DNA of 9,073 nt. Source: Mesoaciditoga sp964503355. GTDB lineage: Bacteria; Thermotogota; Thermotogae; Mesoaciditogales; Mesoaciditogaceae. The position numbers were made by a program, and so were the translations under genes. Below, in pieces: positions 1-5,735 of this stretch. The notes under the pieces are model-generated. The model had not been told where the DNA came from. It did no database searches and saw only the letters and a program-made list of their open reading frames with translations. The stretch covers positions 1-9,073 of the forward strand of contig CAZCZS010000067.1 of assembly GCA_964503355.1 (NCBI GenBank), in the 5' to 3' direction. Positions within the stretch are counted from its first letter, which is position 1, and each line of letters opens with the position of its first letter.

Positions 1-1
1 A

Positions 2-1315
2 AAGATTTTGAAATCAAAGCTTTCAAAAAAATCATGGGAAATGTGGTTTGGAACCTTCAGCGTAAAAGGCATTTCGGAAACGCTGATCACTTTTTCCGTT
101 GGAAACATATTCATAAAAGATTGGTTGAATCAGAAATACCATAAACAGTTTAAGGAAACCATCAGAGAAGTCTTTGGAAAAGATATACCATACACGATAG
201 AAGATGAAATAGCGAGCGAAGAGATAAAGAAAAGAAAAGTGGAAAGGCTTATAAGAAAAAGACCGGTCGTTTACAGCGAATTCAACAAAGAATACACCTT
301 TGAAAATTTCGTCGTCGGTCCTTTCAACGAAGAAGCTTACGACGGAGCGTTGGAAGTCGCAAAAGCTCCTGGAAAGATGAATCCTTTTTTCGTTTACGGT
401 GGAGTCGGACTCGGTAAAACCCATCTTTTGCACGCGATGGGAAATTATCTTATCCAGAATTCACCGGATGTAAGGGTGATGTACGTTACCGCTGAAAAGT
501 TCATGAACGATCTGATAATGGCGATAAGAAACAACTCCACACAAGAATTCAGAAAGAATTTCAGAGAGAAGATAGACGTTTTGATGATAGATGACATTCA
601 ATTTCTCATGGGAAAGAACGGCATTCAGTCGGAACTCTTTCACACGCTTAACCATCTTCTGGATCATTCAAAACAGATCGTATTGTGCAGTGATAGAACT
701 CCAACCCAGCTTTCCGAATTTCAACCCAGGTTGGTGTCGAGATTCCAAATGGGGTTGGTGGTGAAAGTGTACGAGCCGGATGTAGAAACTTCCATGCAGA
801 TAGCTCGCGCCTTTGCTCAAAAAAACGGAATACTCCTTAGCAACGAAATGGCGAGGGAAATAGCCTTATCGTCAAACAACGTTCGAACCATAAAGGGAAT
901 CGTGACAAAACTCGCTTTTAAGAGCGCAAAAGATGGTGTAAGTGAGGATACGGTTGCGAATGCCGTGAGAGATGTTGTTGGCAGGGTTGCAACCGTTAAA
1001 AGCCCCTCTTCTGAAAAGGAAGCGTTCTTTCAAGTGTTGTCAGGCGTTTTCGACGTTTTGCCAGCTGAATTGGATGCCAAAATTCGTACGGCGAATCTTT
1101 CTCGCGCGCGTCAAGTGGGAATGTATTTCGCTCGCAAATATTTACATAAGACGTTTTCGGAGATAGGAGAATGGTTTTCACGGGATCATTCTTCGGTCGT
1201 TTACTCGTGCAAAAAAGTCGAAGAATCGCTGAGGAAGGGGAATTCCAAAGTTAGAGAAAAAGTCTTTCTTCTTCAAAAACTTCTTCACAAGCAAAGTGGT
1301 GAATCGGCGGGATGA
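2..1315 (+). CDS. dnaA: Chromosomal replication initiator protein DnaA (5' end truncated)
   Basis: DnaA is the AAA+ ATPase that binds DnaA boxes at oriC and opens the origin. Residues are numbered from the TTG at base 8. Domain I is at about 1-65 (KKSWEMWF), followed by a short linker. The AAA+ core has Walker A GGVGLGKTH at 131-139, Walker B VLMIDD at 191-196, sensor 1 SDR at 228-230, the Arg-finger region RLVSRFQMGL at 241-250, and a sensor 2 Arg in NVRTIKG at 291-297. Domain IV contains SRARQVGMY and the box-recognition signature RDHSSVVYSC at 392-401. The TTG at base 8 is unlikely to be the start: the frame stays open to the left edge (K-I before it), and family domain I normally has a few more residues before the KKSW motif. 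A few codons are therefore probably missing. The gene overlaps the next one by 4 bases (ATGA), so the two are probably co-transcribed and translationally coupled. dnaN does not follow dnaA here. Confidence 0.97.
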   Translation, partial: KILKSKLSKKSWEMWFGTFSVKGISETLITFSVGNIFIKDWLNQKYHKQFKETIREVFGKDIPYTIEDEIASEEIKKRKVERLIRKRPVVYSEFNKEYTFENFVVGPFNEEAYDGALEVAKAPGKMNPFFVYGGVGLGKTHLLHAMGNYLIQNSPDVRVMYVTAEKFMNDLIMAIRNNSTQEFRKNFREKIDVLMIDDIQFLMGKNGIQSELFHTLNHLLDHSKQIVLCSDRTPTQLSEFQPRLVSRFQMGLVVKVYEPDVETSMQIARAFAQKNGILLSNEMAREIALSSNNVRTIKGIVTKLAFKSAKDGVSEDTVANAVRDVVGRVATVKSPSSEKEAFFQVLSGVFDVLPAELDAKIRTANLSRARQVGMYFARKYLHKTFSEIGEWFSRDHSSVVYSCKKVEESLRKGNSKVREKVFLLQKLLHKQSGESAG

Positions 1316-3264
1316 GTGAAGAAAATAACAGAGAGAGGGAAGAGTACAACGTTTCGTTCTTCGAAAATATGAACCTCTTCTCTTGGGCGTTCAAATACGT
1401 GAAACCGTATTGGAAGATGCTGACCCTTTCCATAGTTCTCATGATCTCAGTGAGCCTTCTTTCGCTTATCCCACCTTATCTCATGAAGAACGCCATAAAT
1501 TTTTACCTTCATCCAACGACTTATGCGGCTTTTTCAAAACCCGTTTCTTTTTCCATAAAGAGCGGAAACCTTTACTTCGTTCCTCAAAAAGGTGGACAGT
1601 ACAGACTATCGGAGACGAAAAAAGGCATTTTCATAGTCGGCAACGGGAAGAAGTACAGAATAAATCTTTCTTCGTTGAACAAGATAAGATTTTACGAGAT
1701 AAGCGTCATCTCTTTCGAGATATTCATGGTTTACCTTTTCGTCTTCATCGTGACCTACTTTCAAGAGTGGACTTCTCAACTCGTCGCCATAAAAACCGTC
1801 AACGATGTTAGAAACACGCTTTTTTCTCACGTTCTCAAGCAGGCAATGAGCTTCTTCGATTCCAACATAAGCGGAAGACTTGTGACCAGAGTTACCAACG
1901 ATGTTCAAAATCTCAACGATATGTTTTCCAAAATAGTGGCCTCCATCTTCAAAGATGCCGTTCTAATAGGTGGTATCCTTTACGTCATGTTTATAATGAA
2001 CTTCCATCTTTTTCTCATATTGTTACCGGTATTTTTGTTCGTCGCGTTCATCATATACGTTTTCAGATTTTTTTCCAGGAGGGTGTATCGAACGGTTAGA
2101 GCCAAGCTCGCCGCGTTGAACGCCTTTCTCGCCGAACATCTGAATGGAATGATGGTAACATTTTTGTTTAACAAAGAGAAGGAAAAATCTGACGAATTCT
2201 ACGTGATCAACGAGGATTACTATCATTCGGCCTTGAAGATGGTTTTCGTGTACGCCGTTTTCCGACCCGTTATAGATTTCACTCGATACTTTGCCATAAC
2301 CCTTTTGATATGGTTTGGAGCACGTTCCATCATCGCCGGAAATTTGGAAATAGGAACCCTCTTCGCATTTGTAAGTTATTTAGGTATGCTCTTTCATCCC
2401 ATAAACGATATGGCCGAGAACTTTTCCAATCTTCAATCTTCCATGACCTCCGTTGAGAGAATCAAAGGACTTTTGAATCGCCCACTTCCAAAAGATCCAA
2501 GAACAGATTTGAGGATCGAAAACGGAACGGTGAAGGTAAAAGATCTTTGGTTTGCGTACAAAGACGAAGAATGGATATTGAAAGACGTTTCTTTTGAGGT
2601 GAAGGATGGAGAAAAGGTGGCGATAGTCGGTCATACCGGTGCCGGAAAATCCACGATTTCTTCGATTTTAACCGGATTGTACGAATACAAAAGGGGAAGC
2701 GTGAAAGTCGGTGGAGTCGAAGTGAAAATGTGTCCATTTGACGAATTAAGGAAGAAAGTGAACATAGTGCTTCAAGAAGTCATGCTCTTTTCAGGAAGTG
2801 TGCAAGACAACATAACACTATGGGACGAAAGCATAAGTCGCGAAATGGTGTTGAAGGCCATAAAAGACTTGGAGCTGGAAAAATTCATAAATTCACTGCC
2901 CAACGGTCTGGATACATGGATCCGAGAAGGAGGAACGAATTTGTCGACTGGCCAACGTCAATTGATCTCGATAATAAGAGCTTTCGTGAGAAATCCCAAA
3001 ATTGTTATAATGGACGAAGCCACGAGCAACATAGATGTAGAGACGGAGGCGATGATTCAAAAGGCCATAAAGAAACTCACTCAATCTCGAACCACCTTGA
3101 TAATCGCTCACAGACTTTCCACCATAAGAGATGTTAGCAGGATAATAGTTTTACATAACGGACGGATAGTTGAAAGGGGAAATCACGAAGAATTGATGAA
3201 GTTGGGAGGAATTTATGCGAAACTCTACCGTCTCCAGACTTTCGAGAATTTCAAAGGCGCTTGA
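1312..3264 (+). CDS. ABC exporter half-transporter (fused TMD-NBD, type IV/MsbA-like fold)
   Basis: A 650-residue ABC exporter subunit with an N-terminal membrane domain and a C-terminal ATPase. TM helices are visible at about 34-58, 131-150, 208-228, 230-252, 308-340 and 345-362. The ATPase has Walker A VGHTGAGKST at 439-448, a Q-loop Gln at 488, signature LSTGQRQ at 544-550 (Thr in place of the usual Gly of LSGGQ), Walker B IVIMDE with catalytic Glu at 569, and the H-loop His at 600. All key catalytic residues are present, so it could work as a homodimer. No second half-transporter lies in this window. Typical members have about 580-600 residues; the excess is mostly a polar, beta-patterned segment at about 66-130 in the first extracytoplasmic loop. 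The ATG overlaps the dnaA stop as ATGA. The site before it (GGCGGG) is only a weak ribosome binding site, so coupling to dnaA is likely. The substrate (lipid, drug or peptide) cannot be read from the sequence. Confidence 0.94.
   Translation: MSEENNREREEYNVSFFENMNLFSWAFKYVKPYWKMLTLSIVLMISVSLLSLIPPYLMKNAINFYLHPTTYAAFSKPVSFSIKSGNLYFVPQKGGQYRLSETKKGIFIVGNGKKYRINLSSLNKIRFYEISVISFEIFMVYLFVFIVTYFQEWTSQLVAIKTVNDVRNTLFSHVLKQAMSFFDSNISGRLVTRVTNDVQNLNDMFSKIVASIFKDAVLIGGILYVMFIMNFHLFLILLPVFLFVAFIIYVFRFFSRRVYRTVRAKLAALNAFLAEHLNGMMVTFLFNKEKEKSDEFYVINEDYYHSALKMVFVYAVFRPVIDFTRYFAITLLIWFGARSIIAGNLEIGTLFAFVSYLGMLFHPINDMAENFSNLQSSMTSVERIKGLLNRPLPKDPRTDLRIENGTVKVKDLWFAYKDEEWILKDVSFEVKDGEKVAIVGHTGAGKSTISSILTGLYEYKRGSVKVGGVEVKMCPFDELRKKVNIVLQEVMLFSGSVQDNITLWDESISREMVLKAIKDLELEKFINSLPNGLDTWIREGGTNLSTGQRQLISIIRAFVRNPKIVIMDEATSNIDVETEAMIQKAIKKLTQSRTTLIIAHRLSTIRDVSRIIVLHNGRIVERGNHEELMKLGGIYAKLYRLQTFENFKGA
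3204..3210 (+). promoter_or_regulatory. Candidate ribosome binding site for trmB (start-deciding)
   Basis: GGGAGGA lies 4 bases before the ATG at 3215 and supports that start. It is also the codon pair Gly-Gly of the LGGIYAKLY segment near the exporter's C-terminus, a sequence often conserved in ABC exporters, so the match may be partly coincidental. The competing ATG at 3272 has no clear site before it. Confidence 0.5.
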
Positions 3265-4168
3265 AAAGTACATGCTCGATCCATACGAACTGCCACCGCT
3301 TTTTTTCAACGGAAATGATGGAGAAAAATTGGTTTTGGAAATCGGTTTTGGAAATGGGGAACTGATCACGAGGATGGCTCAAGCGAGGAAGAAAGATCGC
3401 TTTGTTGGTGTGGAGAGCTCCGAGATTTCTTGTGAAAAGGCCGCGAAAAGGGCGTACGCTATGGAACTCGAAAATGTGAAATTCATGATGGGAGATGGAA
3501 AGTTTTTAGCGCGTGAATTTTTCGCCGATGAAAGTGTTGATTTGGTGCTTGCTTTTTATCCCATCCCTTGGCCAAAAGAATCCCAAGAGGGCAAAAGACT
3601 TTTTGAAAGGGATTTTTTGAAAACCATTTCTTCCATATTGAAACAGTCCGGAAAATTCCTCATCGTAACTGATGACGAGTCTTACTTCAAATGGACTCTC
3701 AAAAATTTTGAGATGTTGCAGATAAAGCACGTTACACATCACTTAAATCCCATAAGAGCGACTAAATACGGTAGAAAATGGGAAAGTTTGGGAAGGGAAA
3801 GCTGGTCTATACTGGCGTTTCACAAAGAATTTTCCATCAACAGGATTTTGGAGGGAGAAGAATTGCCACACGTTCACGTTAAAAATGTAGATGAAAAAAA
3901 GGTTGTTGAAAAGCTAAAAGAGTTGGCTCATTTGAAGATCGATGAAAAAGATATAAAAGTGGAATTCAAGGGTTTCTTCAAGGGAGAAAACGAGTACATT
4001 TTGAAGTCGGTTGGAATAGATGGTAAATTTCCTCAAATGTATTACATAGCCGTTAAACGTCGAAGCGATGGATGGCTTGTGCGCTTGGATGATGTCGCCA
4101 AAGTTTTCAAGACTCCCGCCGTTAAGAGAAGCATAGAGTACGTTGGCAACAGCTTAAAAAAACTTTAA
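3215..4168 (+). CDS. trmB: tRNA (guanine-N7)-methyltransferase, TrmB family, with C-terminal extension
   Basis: A SAM-dependent class I methyltransferase of the TrmB family, which makes m7G46 in the tRNA variable loop. SAM motif I is LEIGFGNGEL at 41-50, an acidic loop follows (VGVESSE, 64-70), and GDGKF lies at 93-97. The family's FPDPWPK-type motif appears as YPIPWPK at 115-121, TDD at 152-154 matches the conserved Thr-Asp, and TKYGRKWESLG at 183-193 matches the usual TKFE..G..LG region. Two acidic residues, in the PDPW and TKFE motifs, are thus replaced by Ile117 and Gly186. Residues from about 206 to 317 form an extra C-terminal domain beyond the usual length of about 210-230; as I recall, TrmB proteins of Aquifex and Thermotoga also carry such an extension. 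The start at 3215 has a strong Shine-Dalgarno (GGGAGGA) but lies inside the exporter gene. An ATG at 3272, eight bases after the exporter stop, gives MLDPYELP and fits family N-termini as well. Family assignment is firm; activity is less certain. Confidence 0.88.
   Translation: MRNSTVSRLSRISKALEKYMLDPYELPPLFFNGNDGEKLVLEIGFGNGELITRMAQARKKDRFVGVESSEISCEKAAKRAYAMELENVKFMMGDGKFLAREFFADESVDLVLAFYPIPWPKESQEGKRLFERDFLKTISSILKQSGKFLIVTDDESYFKWTLKNFEMLQIKHVTHHLNPIRATKYGRKWESLGRESWSILAFHKEFSINRILEGEELPHVHVKNVDEKKVVEKLKELAHLKIDEKDIKVEFKGFFKGENEYILKSVGIDGKFPQMYYIAVKRRSDGWLVRLDDVAKVFKTPAVKRSIEYVGNSLKKL
3895..3901 (+). other. In-frame A_AAA_AAG heptamer in trmB (possible slippage site)
   Basis: The seven-A run at 3894-3900 followed by G places AAA-AAG in the reading frame, which is the layout of the dnaX-type -1 slippery heptamer. 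A -1 shift would add Gly-Cys and stop at TGA 3907-3909, giving a product of about 231 residues that ends near the junction between the TrmB core and its C-terminal extension. A weak 5-bp hairpin (3912-3916 with 3924-3928) follows. A GGAGGGAG sits upstream at 3850-3857, which is too far for a usual stimulator. Use of the site is speculative, because similar A7 runs occur elsewhere in the window. Confidence 0.2.
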
Positions 4169-4189
4169 ACCTCATTTTCAATATTTCAC

Positions 4190-4195
4190 AAGGAG
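4190..4195 (+). promoter_or_regulatory. Ribosome binding site of the ArsB/NhaD-type permease gene
   Basis: AAGGAG lies 10 bases before the ATG at 4206 (11 to 19 bases from the alternative ATG at 4215), which favours 4206. It sits in the short 37-base gap after trmB. Confidence 0.7.
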
Positions 4196-4205
4196 AGATC
4201 TTCAC

Positions 4206-5504
4206 ATGTTGATCATGCAACTCACGACAATTGGACTGTTCGTGTTCGCGTACTATTTCATAATAACGGGAAAAATGGACAAAGCGGGAGTTTCATTCGT
4301 CGCCGGAGCTTTGATCATAGGTGTTAACTCGATCACCGGCATGGTTCCACATCTTGCGATAAATCACGTTGGAGAGTTCGTCGATTTTGACACGATAGCC
4401 CTGCTTTTGGGTTTGATGGTCATCATTCCCTTTATGGGAGATGCCGGAGTTTTTCAGTTCTTGGCTCTGGTGGTGTTGAAGATAAGCAAAGGAAACCTCA
4501 AACTTTTGTACATTCTAACGGCTTTTACCGTCGCGCTTTCTTCCGCTTTTTTGAACAACGTTTCCACGGTTATGGTTTTTGTACCTGTCATTTTGGCCAT
4601 CACCGAATCCATGGATAAAGATCCATTTCCGTTTTTGATGATGATAGTTTTCGCGGCCAATTTCGGTGGGGGAATGACGTTGATAGGCGATCCACCCAAC
4701 ATGATCGTTGGTTTTGCCAACCATTTTTCGTTCGTTGATTTTGCCATTAACGCCACGCCTGGTGTGGTGTTGGCCATGATAGTCGTGCTTTTTCTATGGT
4801 TAAGAAAAGAGAGACACTACTTTTCCACTTCAAACGACAAAGAGCAACGTGAAAAGATGGATCCCTTTTCAGCTATTACGGACAAAAAACTTGCCATTAA
4901 GTCCAGTTTGACATTCTTGGGGGCTATAGTGGGTTTCGTTTTGCCACAATCTTGGAACATCTCTCCCTCTACCGTTGCCATAGTTGCCGCTGCGATCCTC
5001 TTACTTTTGATAGATGCGGATTCAAAAACGATGGAAAAAGTTTATTCGAGGATAGATTGGCCGACCATCTTCTTCTTCGTTGGAATGTTCGCCATGGTGT
5101 ACGCTCTTGAACAAACTGGTATAGCCGACATGATCTCCACCACTTTATCCATCATCATACCCAACAATTTCGTTTTGACCATCGTCGTTTTTTGGCTTGC
5201 GATGGTAATGGCATCGATTTTGAGTGCAGTTCCCACGGTTATGATAATGATTCCCATAATTCATGGTTTTGAAAGGATATTCGGTGCCAATTCCTTGGTG
5301 TGGTGGGCTCTTGTAATGGGCCAATGTTTGGGTGGAAATTTGACGGTTGTTGGAGCCGCCGCCAACATGGTCGTCGCTGGAATGACCCAAAAGTTGGAAA
5401 GGGGAAAACTGGAATTCAACTCTTACTTCAAATACGCCCTTCCCGCCGTTGTGCTTTCTGGAGTAACCGTAACGGCTTATCTCGTTTTGAGATATGTTGT
5501 GTGA
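4206..5504 (+). CDS. ArsB/NhaD (ion transporter superfamily) membrane permease
   Basis: A 432-residue polytopic inner-membrane protein with about 10-12 hydrophobic segments, of the ArsB/NhaD/P-protein/CitMHS group of secondary transporters. It shows the two inverted repeats expected of this fold. Repeat one has SAFLNNVSTVMVFVP at 113-127 (re-entrant hairpin) and GGGMTLIGDPPNMIV at 154-168. Repeat two has SILSAVPTVMIMIP at 337-350 and GGNLTVVGAAANMVV at 376-390. A cytoplasmic charged linker at about 200-230 separates the halves. GDPPN and LNNV recall NhaD-like and P-protein members, so Na+/H+ antiport or anion export is likely, but the substrate cannot be assigned. The start ATG has AAGGAG ten bases upstream; a second ATG three codons in (4215) is possible. 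It follows trmB by 37 bases with no terminator between them, so it is probably the last gene of the dnaA-led operon. Confidence 0.9.
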   Translation: MLIMQLTTIGLFVFAYYFIITGKMDKAGVSFVAGALIIGVNSITGMVPHLAINHVGEFVDFDTIALLLGLMVIIPFMGDAGVFQFLALVVLKISKGNLKLLYILTAFTVALSSAFLNNVSTVMVFVPVILAITESMDKDPFPFLMMIVFAANFGGGMTLIGDPPNMIVGFANHFSFVDFAINATPGVVLAMIVVLFLWLRKERHYFSTSNDKEQREKMDPFSAITDKKLAIKSSLTFLGAIVGFVLPQSWNISPSTVAIVAAAILLLLIDADSKTMEKVYSRIDWPTIFFFVGMFAMVYALEQTGIADMISTTLSIIIPNNFVLTIVVFWLAMVMASILSAVPTVMIMIPIIHGFERIFGANSLVWWALVMGQCLGGNLTVVGAAANMVVAGMTQKLERGKLEFNSYFKYALPAVVLSGVTVTAYLVLRYVV

Positions 5505-5507
5505 GTT

Positions 5508-5550
5508 TCGCGTAACATCCTTCACCGGCTTGAATCTTAAGTCGCGTAAC
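5508..5550. repeat. Short direct repeat TCGCGTAAC (two copies)
   Basis: TCGCGTAAC occurs at 5508-5516 and again at 5542-5550, 34 bases apart start to start. The first copy begins 4 bases after the permease stop codon. The second is inside a possible small hairpin (AAGT 5539-5542 with ACTT 5549-5552). Function is unknown; two nine-base copies could be chance, but the CG-rich core is unusual for this window. Confidence 0.4.
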
Positions 5551-5564
5551 TTGCGAGACGATGA

Positions 5565-5637
5565 TCATCCTGAATTGACATTGACCAACGATCATCTCAG
5601 CTCAAGCCTGGGGAGACTTACAGTCAATTCGGGATGA
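5565..5637. repeat. Long imperfect palindrome (15-bp stem with nested hairpin)
   Basis: TCATCCTGAATTGAC at 5565-5579 pairs with GTCAATTCGGGATGA at 5623-5637. All 15 positions pair on the plus strand, with one G-U wobble (5571/5631). On the minus strand that position is an A-C mismatch, so an RNA read from the plus strand would be slightly more stable. The 43-base loop holds a smaller hairpin (about 5595-5600 with 5608-5613, loop CTCAAGC, with wobbles). It could be a structured RNA element or a REP-like dispersed palindromic repeat. A genome-wide copy count would distinguish these. Confidence 0.6.
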
Positions 5638-5682
5638 ACTTCGATTGGTACGGCATGACAGAAAGAGAGGAGCCAGGATGGC
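5631..5682. repeat. Three degenerate GGNATGRN-like motifs in near-regular array
   Basis: GGGATGAA (5631-5638), GGCATGAC (5652-5659) and AGGATGGC (5675-5682) begin 21 and 23 bases apart on the plus strand. The first overlaps the right arm of the palindrome, and the left arm contains the same motif in inverse orientation (CATCCTG, 5566-5572). This is the pattern of a decayed family of short interspersed repeats, but the copies are short and divergent. Confidence 0.3.
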
Positions 5683-5688
5683 ATTTTC

Positions 5689-5721
5689 AAAAAATCCCTT
5701 CTCGCTTGAAAGGCGATTTTT
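5689..5721. terminator. Bidirectional Rho-independent terminator
   Basis: AAAAATCCCTT at 5690-5700 pairs with AAGG-C-GATTTTT at 5710-5721, giving 11 base pairs with one bulged C (5714) and a 9-base loop. A alternates with T at the ends, so either strand yields a hairpin that finishes in a U-tract. An alternative inner stem TCGCTT/AGGCGA (5702-5707 with 5711-5716, loop GAA) followed by five T's also works on the plus strand. It lies 14 bases beyond the stop of the minus-strand secreted-protein gene and about 185 bases beyond the permease stop, so it probably ends both operons. Confidence 0.75.
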
Positions 5722-5735
5722 GTTGTAAAGTTGAG

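Larger units (their letters stand above)
5505..5735. other. Structured noncoding junction between convergent operons
   Basis: This 231-base stretch has no convincing coding sequence on either strand. From left to right it contains a 9-base direct repeat, a long imperfect palindrome, a run of three related short motifs, and a terminator hairpin just after the end of the minus-strand operon. It is either a long 3' untranslated region of the permease gene, a small RNA gene on one strand, or a dispersed repeat that inserted between converging genes. I found no convincing promoter (a TTGACA at 5575-5580 lacks a -10 box) and no match to a noncoding RNA family I know. Confidence 0.6.

Noticed and set aside
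8..10. TTG at base 8 as the dnaA start
   Set aside because: The frame is open to the window edge, no ribosome binding site can be seen, and domain I would be a few residues short. The real start is probably just outside.
32..433. A minus-strand open frame of 133 codons inside dnaA
   Set aside because: It is antisense to conserved DnaA domains, with low-complexity Phe-rich composition typical of a shadow frame of A-rich coding sequence.
4169..4205. Possible promoter or terminator between trmB and the permease gene
   Set aside because: The 37 bases contain a ribosome binding site but no hairpin or convincing promoter pair, so read-through is the simpler view.
450..5150. TTATCC-like words as possible DnaA boxes in the window
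   Set aside because: Those seen are isolated, incomplete and inside coding sequence. There is no cluster and no AT-rich unwinding region, so oriC is not evident here; it may lie upstream of dnaA, outside the window.
5575..5603. TTGACA resembling a -35 box, possible promoter for a small RNA
   Set aside because: No -10-like hexamer occurs 16-18 bases downstream (the sequence there is CAGCTC), and TTGACA is part of the palindrome arm.
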